The notes: generated from the sequence alone by a model not told the origin. 64,000 nucleotides of DNA from Chitinophagaceae bacterium UBA4407 (GCA_002390845.1 DGQT01000112.1:62001-126000), one strand, 5' to 3'. Shown: positions 27,048-36,783, counted from the first letter of the stretch. Program-made: numbers and translations.

Positions 27048-28025
27048 ATGGAGAATCAGTTCTTAACATTAAAGTATCCCAACATGAAAGAGATAAATAA
27101 AATAATAAGACTTAAGGCAAAAGATGTTTGGCAATATGAAGACAGAGACTTAACCCCGTGGCTCTGTGATAACGTAGATGTAATTGGCGATATTATTGGT
27201 ATTCAACTTACCAATGCTTTTCGGGAACAAAGCACAGGAAGCTTCAATGTTGACATTAAAGCTGAAGACTTGGAAGGTAACATTGTAATTGTTGAAAATC
27301 AGTTTGGCAATTCTGACCATGATCATTTGGGGAAATTGATAACTTACTTGTCATCTTTTGAAGCTAAAACTGCAATTTGGATTGTAGAATACCCTAGAAC
27401 CGAGCATGTTAATGCTATTAACTGGCTAAATGAGGGTTCAAATGGATGTAAATTCTTTTTACTTAAATTGGAGGCTATACAAATAGGTGATTCTGCGCCA
27501 GCGCCATTACTTACAAAAATTGTAGGCCCAAGTAAAGAATCATTAGATCTTGGACAAGTAAAAAAAGAAGATGCACAGAGATTTAATTTGCGCCACAGTT
27601 TTTGGGAACAGTTGTTAAACAGAGCAAAAAAACAAGGGCTGACATCATTCAGTGCTATTTCTCCTTCAAAGGACGCATGGGTTGGAGCGACTGCCGGGAT
27701 TAGGGGTATGCAATATGTAGCTTGGGTTAATCAATACACTACACGAATCGAATTACGAATTGATAGAGGTAAGGGGTCAGAAGAAGAAAATCTTAAAATC
27801 TTAAATGAATTAAAACAACATTCTAATGAGATTGAAAAAATATTTGGAGAAGAGTTACAATGGGCAGATCTAGAAGGATATCGTGTTTGTAGCATCAGAA
27901 AAGATTACGAAGACGGTGGCTACAAAAGCGAACCAGAAGTGATAAATGTTATTACGGAAAAAATAGTCAATGCTTTGATTATGTTAGAGAAAGCCACAAA
28001 GTCCTTTATAATAAAATATAAATGA
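27048..28025 (+). CDS. DUF4268 protein with a PD-(D/E)XK-like N-terminus
   Basis: A 325-residue protein. The N-terminal half looks like a restriction-endonuclease-like fold: FNVDIKAEDLEGNIVIVENQ gives an Asp and an E-x-Q where E-x-K is usual, and Gln-His residues follow. The C-terminal half (RHSFWEQLLNRAKKQG to the end) matches DUF4268, common in Bacteroidota defence loci. It stands alone between two REP-like hairpins. Nuclease activity is an inference because of the E-x-Q variant. An alternative start is Met12. Confidence 0.78.
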   Translation: MENQFLTLKYPNMKEINKIIRLKAKDVWQYEDRDLTPWLCDNVDVIGDIIGIQLTNAFREQSTGSFNVDIKAEDLEGNIVIVENQFGNSDHDHLGKLITYLSSFEAKTAIWIVEYPRTEHVNAINWLNEGSNGCKFFLLKLEAIQIGDSAPAPLLTKIVGPSKESLDLGQVKKEDAQRFNLRHSFWEQLLNRAKKQGLTSFSAISPSKDAWVGATAGIRGMQYVAWVNQYTTRIELRIDRGKGSEEENLKILNELKQHSNEIEKIFGEELQWADLEGYRVCSIRKDYEDGGYKSEPEVINVITEKIVNALIMLEKATKSFIIKYK

Positions 28026-28111
28026 TTTAATTCTCTGCACAGGGTTCTTTTATAGCTATGTGGTTGCCTAAGGAATTTTGCGTTCGAAAGGATTTAGTAG
28101 GAGAATAAAAG

Positions 28112-28372
28112 TTAGTTCAATGCCTTAATGGTGTGTTGCCCCAATAAGTGTGTATTTTTCAGATAGCCGGAAGAGTCTAATTCGGATACTTGTAGATTAG
28201 CTTGCCTAATAATCTTACGTAATACTTCTTTAGTATTACCATTCTTATGAACGGTATAACCATTAATGTCAATAATCCTGATGCAAGTACTTCCGGCTGG
28301 ATTAATACCATATTGAATAACATGCATTCTTCCGTCTAAGTGACAGTTTGCTTTACTGAATACTTTTTTCAT
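28112..28372 (-). CDS. Small protein of unknown function
   Basis: An 86-residue frame on the minus strand, MKKVFSKANCHLDGRMHVIQ and on, with ordinary amino-acid composition and a Lys/Arg-rich middle (GNTKEVLRKIIRQ). There is no signal peptide or recognised domain. It sits alone between the DUF4268 and PD-(D/E)XK genes. The start at 28372 is preferred to 28399. Confidence 0.45.
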   Translation of the reverse strand: MKKVFSKANCHLDGRMHVIQYGINPAGSTCIRIIDINGYTVHKNGNTKEVLRKIIRQANLQVSELDSSGYLKNTHLLGQHTIKALN

Positions 28373-28399
28373 GATATCAGGTTTTAGATAAAAGTACAA

Positions 28400-28758
28400 A
28401 CTACATCATAAAAAAAATGCTGAGAATACATGGCGATTACTAATTTAACTCTACTTTGATTATTAGTATTTATGATCATTATTTTTCCCTTTGTTGAAAT
28501 GTCTCCATGCAGGCTTTGTGCGTAGCTTATGGAATATTGCGGGTGGGTTAAAGTAATTATTAGTGGCATAAAGCTTATAAACGATGGAACAAATTCCGTT
28601 GCAATAACGCGGAGTCTTTGGAGGAGATTGTGCGGAAAAGAGATTTTAAGAGAATGATTAGAATAAAATTTTAAATTACTTCAAACGAGCCAAAAATTAT
28701 TTTAAATTACTGATCGCTAAAATCATTCTTTATGTAACATCAATTTAAACCTTAGAAC
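28400..28758. repeat. Intergenic with a REP-like hairpin
   Basis: AAATGTCTCCATGCAGGCTT at about 28497 with GCTTATGGAATATTGCGGGT near 28550 forms a hairpin related to 38618-38668. A further decayed family B right end is near 28615-28645 (GGAGGAGATTGTGCGGA). No gene is seen. Confidence 0.45.
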
Positions 28759-29994
28759 ATGTTAACAGAAAAAGCTTTAAACGATGTAATAAAAGAAGTT
28801 GGTAGTATATTTCTACCATTACTGGATAGTCAAAAGACAACTGGTGAACTATTTAATATTTTTTCTGTCTTGCAAATGGAACGAAAAGAAAACAGAACCC
28901 ATTCAGCTTTTATCGCCGCTCTTCTTAATCCTTTATCACTCCACAATAAACGCACTAAGTTTTTAGAATTATTCGTTCAGGAAGCAGGCATAAATGGACA
29001 TCTAGATATCGGTAGCACTAAATTATTTTTAGAATATTCTGTTGGCCCGATAAATATAGAAGAGGTTACAGGTGGACGGATTGACATTTTGTTGAAAGAT
29101 AAAAATGGGCACATTGTCTGCATCGAAAACAAAATCGATGCAACCGACCAACCTCAACAACTGCAACGATATTACAACTACAACACCAGTAAAAACAGAG
29201 TGATTTATTTGAATTTATTAGGTACTTTACCAGACCCCGTTAGTACTGGGCAATTACAATCAGGTAAAGATTTTACCATCCTTTCTTATAAGGAGCATAT
29301 AATTAAATGGCTTGTAAGATGTATTGCTGAGTGCACAGAACAAGAGGTTTTAAAAGCATCTTTAAAACAGTATAAACAGTTACTTCAAAAAATAACCTTT
29401 ACTATGAGTGAACATATGCAACCATTAATAGACATTATTAAAAAAAATTTAGAAGTTGCTGATTTTATAAGCAAAAACATCTCAAAGGCAAAAGATGACA
29501 TAGCAGAAAAAATCAGAATTGCTGTTGTAGAAAGGCTGACTGATCAACTTGTTAGTGAATTTAAGGTAGAAAAAGGGCAGGCGATTTATAATGATTTTGC
29601 ACAAATATGGGTTAGACCTAAAAAGCAAGGAAAAAATTTATATTTTGGCATTGAATCTTTTAATGGAAAAAACAACAATAACGGTAATTTATTCATCGGT
29701 GTTTTTAATGACAATAAAGGTATTATATCAACATACAGTCAGATAGATGGTAATTCTCTACTTGATGGTGATAATCCTTATTGGATAAACACTAAAGATT
29801 TTATTATTTCCGAAAATGAAAAAGTAAACTTTAGTAACAATGAACTTTTATCAAATATTTTTATAGACAAAGATTACGAAGACCGTATCGTAAATGCTAT
29901 TGTTGAACAAACAAGAGTATATCTTGACCAAGAGTATCCTGCACTTAAGAAATTTATTGAGACGAGTGATAATTTTGACGCTAAAACAAACTGA
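28759..29994 (+). CDS. PD-(D/E)XK nuclease superfamily protein
   Basis: A 411-residue protein with the PDDEXK_4-type active site: Asp109 in GGRIDILLKD, Glu123-x-Lys125 in VCIENKID and Gln132 in DQPQQLQRYY. An N-terminal helical region (ERKENRTHSAFIAALLNP) is typical of this family of solitary nucleases in accessory islands. The C-terminal 180 residues have no recognised domain and may bind DNA or a trigger. It is monocistronic and REP DNA begins right after its stop. A defence role is inferred from family and location. Confidence 0.85.
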   Translation: MLTEKALNDVIKEVGSIFLPLLDSQKTTGELFNIFSVLQMERKENRTHSAFIAALLNPLSLHNKRTKFLELFVQEAGINGHLDIGSTKLFLEYSVGPINIEEVTGGRIDILLKDKNGHIVCIENKIDATDQPQQLQRYYNYNTSKNRVIYLNLLGTLPDPVSTGQLQSGKDFTILSYKEHIIKWLVRCIAECTEQEVLKASLKQYKQLLQKITFTMSEHMQPLIDIIKKNLEVADFISKNISKAKDDIAEKIRIAVVERLTDQLVSEFKVEKGQAIYNDFAQIWVRPKKQGKNLYFGIESFNGKNNNNGNLFIGVFNDNKGIISTYSQIDGNSLLDGDNPYWINTKDFIISENEKVNFSNNELLSNIFIDKDYEDRIVNAIVEQTRVYLDQEYPALKKFIETSDNFDAKTN

Positions 29995-30405
29995 AGTTAT
30001 TTTTATTCTCCGCGCAGTGTCCTTTTAGAGCTATGGGCGGAGCCAAGACACTTTGCGGTTTTAATAACGAAATCATTAACGGTTAGTTATTAAAATTAAA
30101 AATGTTTATTCTCCGCACAGAGTCCTTTACTGCTGCTGTTGGTGTCCGCATGTTGCTTGCGTTGGCGTCCCCGCCAACGCATAACGAGTTTAAACTACCC
30201 ATCATCAATTTACCCGCTTTGATAAAAGATGCATGTATAATCCAACAGTACAAGTGAGTGACACAACAGGCGATGCTATTTGCACGATTGTTGGGTATAA
30301 AAATATCTTTACGTTCTCCGTTTTATTCTCCGCACAGTGTCCTTTCATAGCTATGAGCAGAGCCAAGGCACTCTGCGGCTTAAAGAAGGAAATCATTAAT
30401 TATTA
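29995..30405 (+). repeat. Cluster of family B ends and a long family A unit
   Basis: Family B left ends at about 30003-30085 and 30326-30400, and a truncated one at 30108-30128. Between them, 30131-30302 is a long-form family A unit (GGCGTCCCCGCCAACGC, then AGTACAAGTGAGTGACACAA). This ~170-bp unit recurs at 31988-32162, on the other side of the PQQ gene. Confidence 0.75.
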
Positions 30406-30692
30406 TTTATTCTCCGCACAGTGTCCTTTCATAGCCATGAGCGGAGCCAAGGCACTTTGCGGCTTAAGAACGAAATCATTAATTGTTATTCGCCGCTTTA
30501 GTAATTCCATTGATTTTACTAACTTTCCTAAAAGTAAACCTTGCCTGTAAGAAAAACGATACCAGAAAAAGACGGGGTATATTTTATAGCTTTTACCTGT
30601 GCACAATAGTTACCACTGTTTAAAATAGCAATACCCGCAAAGTCCCTGGCCTGCCCACATAAGCTTTGGAGGAGATTGCGCGGAGAGGAAAA
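30406..30692 (+). mobile_element. MITE-like deletion derivative of the family B RAYT element
   Basis: Both ends are present: left CTCCGCACAGTGTCCTTTC and right GGAGGAGATTGCGCGGAGAG. The first ~27 codons of the transposase are recognisable (CCTGTAAGAAAAACGATACC) up to CCACTGTTTAAAATA, then the sequence jumps to the right end. The same junction region occurs in the copy at 38698-38940. Confidence 0.75.
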
Positions 30693-30774
30693 GTCAACAG
30701 ATTCAACAGATGCATTACTTTTATATTCCTAAACCAGAAGAATTATTGAATGTTAATAGCAAAACCATTTTAAA

Positions 30775-31980
30775 ATGAAACAAAACACCGCAATTTTAAT
30801 CATGATCCTATCTGCATTTATTTCATGCAGTAAAAGCAAAGAAACGTTGCCTGGCTCAATTAGTAGTTCTTCCGCAGAAGAAGATGCCGTGGTAACGGGA
30901 GGTATGGTATTTATGCCCAGCACACAAGGGATTTTATTTGCATTGGATGCAGCTACCGGAAATACGGTATGGCAGTATGCTCCATACAGTCATTTTGTAG
31001 GAACAGGATGTGTGGCTAATAACATTGTGTACACTTTTACAGATTATCCTTTAGCCGCTGTGCATGCATTAGATGCTTCAACCGGCAATGTAATATGGAT
31101 AGATACTTTTAAAACGAGAACTTATTCCGTGTCGAGTGCACCCGTTATTTTCAAGAAAACAGTATTTATTAATATTCAATCAAAAATATATGCACTTGAT
31201 GCACAAACTGGAGCCATAAAATGGCAGCAGGGTTTAGGTGGGGTTGCGGCTGCGGGTGTTGCTTCTACACCAACTGTAGCAGGTGGCACTTTATATTGCG
31301 GAACAACTAATTCATTAGCCGCTCTGGATGCATCGAACGGTAACGTAAAGTGGAGTTATCCAACGGGTGTGGTGGTGACATCTTCGCCTTGCGTGGCAAA
31401 TGGAGTTGTTTATTTTACAGGTAACAATGGTAACAGTTATGCGGTAGATACTTCCGGTATCTTAAAATGGGTGCTGCCTCAGTACAACGATTCTTATTAT
31501 TCATCTGCATCACCTACGTATTACAATGGTATTATTTACGGAACCACACACAGCTACCCTTACAGCACCATACTTCGTGCACTTGATGCTAATACAGGGG
31601 CACTAATATGGAAAGATTCAATATCTGTTTATAATTCCTCCGGAGGAGCTGAGTACGCAGACCCTTCTTATTTTAAAGGAGTGATTTATGAAAGAATTGT
31701 GGACAGTTTATATGCTTACGATGCACTAACTGGTAATAAAAAATGGTCTTTTTATCTTCCTGCAGATCCAAATAATAGTCAGGTAAGTTTTTCTGGCCCC
31801 TGTACGGTACCTGGCGTTGTTTACATAACTGACAGGGAAAATACTTTGTACGCTCTTAACTCTAAAAGCGGAACCCTTTTATGGAGCTTCAATTATGGAG
31901 GTGCTTATTATCCGTCTCCTTTCGTATTACTCAGCAACGGAAAAACATATCATGCTTCTATCAGTGGTATGACACAATAA
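30775..31980 (+). CDS. PQQ-like beta-propeller lipoprotein
   Basis: A 401-residue lipoprotein (signal ILIMILSAFISC) whose mature part is a beta-propeller of BamB/PQQ-type repeats. Motifs of the form ALDAxTGxxxW recur (ALDAATGNTVWQY, ALDASTGNVIW, ALDAQTGAIKWQ, ALDASNGNVKW, ALDANTGALIW). Such domains mediate protein contacts in the periplasm; no dehydrogenase residues are seen, so cofactor binding is doubtful. It is bracketed by ~170-bp direct repeats (30131-30302 and 31988-32162), suggesting it could be lost or duplicated by recombination. Confidence 0.85.
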   Translation: MKQNTAILIMILSAFISCSKSKETLPGSISSSSAEEDAVVTGGMVFMPSTQGILFALDAATGNTVWQYAPYSHFVGTGCVANNIVYTFTDYPLAAVHALDASTGNVIWIDTFKTRTYSVSSAPVIFKKTVFINIQSKIYALDAQTGAIKWQQGLGGVAAAGVASTPTVAGGTLYCGTTNSLAALDASNGNVKWSYPTGVVVTSSPCVANGVVYFTGNNGNSYAVDTSGILKWVLPQYNDSYYSSASPTYYNGIIYGTTHSYPYSTILRALDANTGALIWKDSISVYNSSGGAEYADPSYFKGVIYERIVDSLYAYDALTGNKKWSFYLPADPNNSQVSFSGPCTVPGVVYITDRENTLYALNSKSGTLLWSFNYGGAYYPSPFVLLSNGKTYHASISGMTQ

Positions 31981-32389
31981 AAACTATTCCTGCTGTTGTT
32001 GGTGTCCGCACGTTGCTTTCGTTGGCGTCCCCGCCAACAGGTAACGAGATTAAACTACCCATCATCAATTTACCCGCTTTGATAAAAGATGCATATATAA
32101 TCCAACAGTACAAGTGAGTGACACAACAGGCGATGCTATTTGCACAATTGTTGGGTATAAAAAAGCTTTACGTTTATTCTCCGCACAGTGTCCTTTTATT
32201 CTCCGCACAGTGTCCTTTCATAGCCATGAGGGAGGCAAGGCACTTTGCGGCTTTAAGAACGAAATTTATTAATCGTTGCTTTAGTAATTCCATTGATTTT
32301 TATTCACAATGCGCAATGTCCTGAGCTAACGCGCAAATCTTTGGAGAAACATTGCGGAGGAATCGATAATAGAATATTAGTTTTTAATT
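31981..32389 (+). repeat. Long family A unit followed by fused family B ends
   Basis: 31988-32162 is nearly identical to 30131-30302. It is followed by a partial family B end (32174-32197) fused to a complete one (32198-32290). A decayed inverse end lies near 32310-32365 (GAAACATTGCGGAGGAA). Confidence 0.7.
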
Positions 32390-32566
32390 ATGGTGTTGAA
32401 TACCTTTATAAAAGGGCATACATCCAGAGTTAAAGATGCCCTGCGGAACATCTTTAACAACGGTAATCTTCCTGATCCGGATGAGTTGGCGTTGGAGATC
32501 GTAGAGAATTTAGAAGCGGGGTTGGAGAGTTTTAGGGCGATAATTACATCGTTGAATAAAAATTAA
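32390..32566 (+). CDS. Small ORF resembling the C-terminal tail of an HsdM-type protein
   Basis: A 58-codon frame from ATG at 32390 to TAA at 32566. Its second half, DPDELALEIVENLEAGLESF, looks like the acidic helix that ends many type I HsdM proteins. Codon use is natural and the gene ends 13 bp before the aldo/keto reductase start. It may be a real small protein or a remnant of a second RM locus destroyed by the surrounding repeats. Confidence 0.45.
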   Translation: MVLNTFIKGHTSRVKDALRNIFNNGNLPDPDELALEIVENLEAGLESFRAIITSLNKN

Positions 32567-32579
32567 AAAAGCGAACTAT

Positions 32580-33461
32580 ATGTCTCATAATAACAGCATT
32601 ACCATAGCAGCTAACAGTAAACACCCCATTACAGTAAATCGTCTGGGCTATGGCACAATGCGCTTAACTGGGGAAGGTATTTACGGTGAACCACCTAACC
32701 GTAACGAAGCACTGCAGATATTGAAGGAAGCTGTTGCAGATGGTGTGCATTTTTTTGACACTGCAGACTATTACGGTGAAGATGTCACCAACCGCTTAAT
32801 TGCCGAAGCTTTGCACCCTTATCCGGAAGCAATGCTAATTTGTACTAAAGTGGGCGGTGCCCGTAAACCGGATAAAAGTTGGGTGGCTTTCAACAGCCCT
32901 GAAAACATACGACAAAGTATTGAAAACAATCTGAGAACCTTAAAGCTGGAACAGATGCAGCTCGTGCATTTTCGTGCCTTCACCCACAGCAAAGTGCCAT
33001 TCGAAAAATCTATGGAGGCCATGTTTCAGTTGCAGCAGGAAGGGAAAATTTTGCATATAGGTGTAAGCAATGTAACACGCGCCGAACTGGAAACAGCTTT
33101 GCAAATGGGGGATATTGCCACCGTGGAAAATATGTTTGGCCATGCCCAAAGAACTACGCAGACATCCCATTACGGAACAAACGAGGGAGGTGAAGAAGTA
33201 CTGGACATTTGCGAAGCAAAGGGTATTCCGCTCATTCCCTATTTTTCATTGGTAAGTGCCATGCCGAAGAAAGATGGCAGGATAACTGCTATTGCCGAAA
33301 AATACGGTGCAACCGCGGCGCAGGTAAACATTGCATGGCTGCTGCACCGTTCACCCTGGATATTACCCATACCCGGGACTTCCTCACTGGCACACTTTAA
33401 GGAAAATATTAAAGCGGCTGATCTCCACCTAACCGAAGAAGATATGAAATATCTTGAATAA
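32580..33461 (+). CDS. Aldo/keto reductase
   Basis: A 293-residue NADPH-dependent oxidoreductase of the aldo/keto reductase superfamily. The tetrad is visible: Asp and Tyr in HFFDTADYYG, Lys in LICTKVGG and His in LVHFRAF. The C-terminal cofactor loop is WILPIPGTSS. Length is close to the YdbC-like subgroup. Substrate is unknown. Start is ATG at 32580, 13 bp after the small ORF, so co-transcription with it is possible. Confidence 0.92.
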   Translation: MSHNNSITIAANSKHPITVNRLGYGTMRLTGEGIYGEPPNRNEALQILKEAVADGVHFFDTADYYGEDVTNRLIAEALHPYPEAMLICTKVGGARKPDKSWVAFNSPENIRQSIENNLRTLKLEQMQLVHFRAFTHSKVPFEKSMEAMFQLQQEGKILHIGVSNVTRAELETALQMGDIATVENMFGHAQRTTQTSHYGTNEGGEEVLDICEAKGIPLIPYFSLVSAMPKKDGRITAIAEKYGATAAQVNIAWLLHRSPWILPIPGTSSLAHFKENIKAADLHLTEEDMKYLE

Positions 33462-33483
33462 GTACAAGACATAGAGTAACAAA

Positions 33484-33815
33484 TCCCATTCTGGCGGAAG
33501 TATGCAGGGTGGCTATGTGGTCGGCGTATTTGTGCCATTGATACCACAATTAAATTTTGTATTTTAGTTTTATGAGCCGTAAATACAAATTCAATGATAA
33601 TAATCAATTATACTTCGTGAGTTTTGCAGTAATTAACTGGCTAGATCTATTTATAAGAAAAGAATATAAAGATGAAATTGTAAACAGCCTTAAGTATTGT
33701 ATAGAAAAGAAAAACCTTGAAATTATTGATGCAATAGTTATTGCTTAATAGCGATGGTAAAAGTGCTCCTTTCACAAAAATTTTGCTGCACACTTGCGTC
33801 AGAACGGGGAAAAAA
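33484..33815 (+). mobile_element. Family C RAYT deletion derivative
   Basis: Left end at about 33484-33549 (CCCATTCTGGCGGAAGTATG, then GTGCCATTG) and an inverted right end at about 33770-33815 (GCACACTTGCGTCAGAACGG). They enclose only the N-terminal part of a transposase, so the element is non-autonomous. Confidence 0.6.
33572..33748 (+). pseudogene. REP-associated tyrosine transposase (family C), N-terminal fragment
   Basis: 58 codons beginning MSRKYKFNDNNQLYFVSFAV, the usual start of Bacteroidota RAYT transposases. The HUH and catalytic Tyr regions are missing. A C-terminal fragment of apparently the same family lies at 38015-38173. Confidence 0.75.
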
Positions 33816-33945
33816 AATACTCAAAGCCGGTTCATTGATTCTTTAAGCGCTGAAATAGTGCAGTGAAAATGGCGGAGTACATATCTTATTAAATGCGGTG
33901 TCGAAATTTAATTTTATATTGCTGTACATCTGCTTCGATAATGGT

Positions 33946-35925
33946 ATGAAAAAAAACTTACTCCTTCCTTTTTTGCTTGGTTGTATTAATATGCTGTTTG
34001 CTCAAAACAAAATAAGTATTGCATCGCCTGATAAAAAAATACAATTTACCTTTTCCGCCGCATCCGGGCAACCTGAATACTCAGTCCGTTATCAAAATAC
34101 AACCCTAATAAACCACAGCACCATCGGACTAACTTTTATTGGCAATGATTTTTTTGATAACAATATTAAAACAGGGCACGCTATCATTACCAATGGCATT
34201 GACGATTATGTTTTACCAGAAGGTAAAACAAGTAAAGTATACGATCACTATACAGAAACAGTGATTCCCATGCAGGAACGTACCGGTAAAATGCGGACTG
34301 TGAATTTAAGGGTGAAGGTATTCAATGATGGGGTGGCGTTCAGGTATGAATTTCCGGAACAAAAAAACTGGAACAATTATGTTCTTACAGATGAGCATAC
34401 AAGTTTCAATCTATCAGGAAATCCAACCGCCAGGGTAGCTTTCCTGGAAAATTTTACTACCAGTCATGAGCATCGTTACAATGTGATGCCGCTAAATGCC
34501 ATTGCGAATGATACACTTATGGATATGCCTGCACTCTTTGAATTTAAGGGCAATATATTTATGGGCATCACAGAAGCAAACCTGGTTGATTATGCAGGCA
34601 TGTCGCTGATAAAGCACAACGGTATATTGTCTGCGCAGTTAAGTCCGTTGCCGGGGCAAACAGTTATTAAAGTAAAGGCCATACTTCCACACCATACACC
34701 CTGGCGTGTAATGATGATCAGCGACCGGGTGGGGGCGCTGATTGAATCTAACATACTTACCAGTCTTAGCGACTCCTGTAAAATAAAAGACCTGAGCTGG
34801 CTGCATCCCGGTAAAGCAAGTTTTCATTGGTGGAATGGTGACGTGCTGCCCGACACCAGTTTTGAAGCCGGCGTAAATTTTAATTTTAATAAATACTACA
34901 TTGATTTTTGTGCAAGGAACAACATTGAATTTCATACAATCATTGGTAACAGAGGTGTTGCCTGGTATCAGAATGATGGCGTAGAATATCAGCCGGGCCC
35001 CAATACAGATGTTACAAAACCCAGGCCGGGCCTTGATATACAAGCTCTCTGTGATTATGCCAAAACAAAAGGAGTAGGCATTCGTTTCTGGGTGCACTGG
35101 CAGGCTTTGTATCCCAAACTTGATACCGCTTTTGCCCTGTTTGAAAAATGGGGTATTAAAGGAATGATGGTAGATTTTATGGACAGGGATGATCAGGAAA
35201 TGGTGAACATACAGGAGGAAATACTACAGAAAGCCGCTGCCCGTCATCTGGAAATACAATTTCATGGTGCATTTAAACCCACCGGCCTCAGCCGCACTTA
35301 TCCAAACGAATCTACCCGTGAAGGAACACTGAATTATGAGAATGATAAATGGGGTAATTTAATAACCCCTGACGATGATATTGAAATCCCTTTTACCCGT
35401 TTGCTGGCAGGACCAACAGATTATCATCTTGGTGGTTTCAGGGCCATGCCTTTATCTGGGTTTAAAGTACAAACGACCCGGCCGCATGTACTCGGCACCC
35501 GCTGCCATATGCTGGCCATGTACGTAATTTTAGAAAATCATATGTCCATGGTATGCGACTATCCAGAAGCCTACGAAGGTGCGGATGGATTTGATTTTAT
35601 CCGCGAAGTTCCAACAGTGTGGGATAACACCGTTGTGCCCGGTGCTGCAACAGGACAATGGGTTGCCATTGCAAGAAGAAAAGAAACCGACTGGTATGTT
35701 GGCACCATTACAAACGGTACTGCAAGAACGGTTACTATCCCATTGAACTTTCTGGCAGCCGGAAATTATAGCGCCACAATATATAAAGATGGGCCCGGTG
35801 CAGTGAATAATCCCAATGTTTTAATTAAAGAAAATAAGGTTGTTACTGCATCAGATAAACTGGAATTTCAACTGCCTGCAGGTGGTGGCGCAGTTATCAA
35901 ATTGCATATCAACAGCAGTCAGTAA
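33946..35925 (+). CDS. Glycoside hydrolase family 97
   Basis: A 659-residue secreted alpha-glycosidase with a signal peptide (MKKNLLLPFLLGCINMLFAQ). GH97 layout: N-terminal beta-sandwich, a (beta/alpha)8 barrel containing WWNGDVLPDTSFEAG and GIRFWVHWQALYPK, and a C-terminal beta domain. The segment VDFMDRDDQE resembles the retaining (alpha-galactosidase, BtGH97b-like) branch, where Asp is the nucleophile, rather than the inverting SusB branch; this is from memory of the family. It acts in the periplasm on alpha-linked sugars. No SusCD pair is adjacent. The ATG at 33946 is chosen because the signal peptide starts there. Confidence 0.9.
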   Translation: MKKNLLLPFLLGCINMLFAQNKISIASPDKKIQFTFSAASGQPEYSVRYQNTTLINHSTIGLTFIGNDFFDNNIKTGHAIITNGIDDYVLPEGKTSKVYDHYTETVIPMQERTGKMRTVNLRVKVFNDGVAFRYEFPEQKNWNNYVLTDEHTSFNLSGNPTARVAFLENFTTSHEHRYNVMPLNAIANDTLMDMPALFEFKGNIFMGITEANLVDYAGMSLIKHNGILSAQLSPLPGQTVIKVKAILPHHTPWRVMMISDRVGALIESNILTSLSDSCKIKDLSWLHPGKASFHWWNGDVLPDTSFEAGVNFNFNKYYIDFCARNNIEFHTIIGNRGVAWYQNDGVEYQPGPNTDVTKPRPGLDIQALCDYAKTKGVGIRFWVHWQALYPKLDTAFALFEKWGIKGMMVDFMDRDDQEMVNIQEEILQKAAARHLEIQFHGAFKPTGLSRTYPNESTREGTLNYENDKWGNLITPDDDIEIPFTRLLAGPTDYHLGGFRAMPLSGFKVQTTRPHVLGTRCHMLAMYVILENHMSMVCDYPEAYEGADGFDFIREVPTVWDNTVVPGAATGQWVAIARRKETDWYVGTITNGTARTVTIPLNFLAAGNYSATIYKDGPGAVNNPNVLIKENKVVTASDKLEFQLPAGGGAVIKLHINSSQ

Positions 35926-35937
35926 TTACTAACTATT

Positions 35938-36717
35938 TTATTCTCCGAACAGTGTCCTTTCATAGCTATGAGGTGGGCCTAAGGCACTTTGCGGCTTTAA
36001 TAACAAAATCATTAATTGTTACACGTTGCTTTAGCAATTCCGTTGCTTTTACTAACTTTCCTGAAAGTAAATTTTGCCTGTAAGAAAAACAATACCAGAA
36101 AAAGACGGGGTGTATTTTATAACTTTTACCTGTGCACAATGGTTACCACTGTTTAAAATATCTGATAGTTACGATTCAGTATATAACTGGTTTGATTATC
36201 TTAAAGCTAATGGTCATTTTATTGTTGGTTATATCATAATGCCGAATCATGTTCATGCAATTATTGCATTTCGCAACACGGGTAAAACGATTAACAGTAT
36301 TGTTGGTAACGGTAAAAGGTTTATGGCTTACGATATTGTTGAACGGCTGCAACAGCAAAATTGCCATGATGTAATAGCCGCAATGCAAAAAATGGTAAAT
36401 AACACACAGAAAGCGATGAATAAGCAACATGAGGTTTTTGAACCCTCTTTTGACTGGAAAGAATGCAGAACGCCGGCATTTATAGAACAAAAATTAAACT
36501 ATATACATAGCAATCCCTGTAAAGGGGAAAATAAACTTGCTAATTTACCGGAGGAATATATACATAGCTCAGCAAAGTTTTATATTACAGGAAAACAGGG
36601 AATATACCCCGTAACAAGTTATACGTTATTACAGGATATTGATCTTTCAAAATAGCAAGAATCGCAAAGTCCCTGCCAACGCACATAGGCTTTGGAGGAG
36701 ACTGTGCGGAGAAGAAA
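35938..36717 (+). mobile_element. Autonomous family B RAYT element, copy 1
   Basis: Left end (35938-36060, CTCCGAACAGTGTCCTTTC) and right end (36653-36717, GGAGGAGACTGTGCGGAGAA) are inverted versions of each other and enclose an intact RAYT gene. The right end is followed by a tandem second right end at 36719-36783. Confidence 0.8.
36074..36655 (+). CDS. REP-associated tyrosine transposase (RAYT), copy 1
   Basis: A 193-residue single-domain Y1 transposase. HUH motif His59-x-His61 in MPNHVHAII. The catalytic Tyr143 lies in LNYIHSNP, the YIHxNP signature of RAYTs. In other bacteria RAYTs bind and cut single-stranded REP hairpins. This one starts with TTG (36074), a start shared by its copy at 37099. 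Only two residues differ from copy 2 (AAMQKM/AVMQKM and QKAMNK/QKGMNK), so duplication is recent. Confidence 0.9.
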   Translation: MPVRKTIPEKDGVYFITFTCAQWLPLFKISDSYDSVYNWFDYLKANGHFIVGYIIMPNHVHAIIAFRNTGKTINSIVGNGKRFMAYDIVERLQQQNCHDVIAAMQKMVNNTQKAMNKQHEVFEPSFDWKECRTPAFIEQKLNYIHSNPCKGENKLANLPEEYIHSSAKFYITGKQGIYPVTSYTLLQDIDLSK

Positions 36718-36783
36718 ATAGCAAGAATCGCAAAGCCCCTGCCAGCGCACATAGGCTTAGGAGGAGACTGTGCGGAGAAGAAA
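36653..36783 (+). repeat. Two tandem family B right ends
   Basis: Two ~66-bp copies in direct orientation, each from AGCAAGAATCGCAAAG to GGAGACTGTGCGGAGAAG. The second differs by a few substitutions. This looks like an end-joining product at the border of RAYT copy 1. Confidence 0.75.

Noticed and set aside
30233..30550. ORF with repeated FSAQCPFIAMS segments
   Set aside because: The repeated peptide is the translation of family B repeat ends, also present in other frames at 32-39 kb. It is not a protein repeat.
29995..32380. Possible CRISPR array in the clustered hairpin repeats
   Set aside because: Units are unevenly spaced, degenerate and in mixed forms, with no regular unique spacers and no cas genes nearby.
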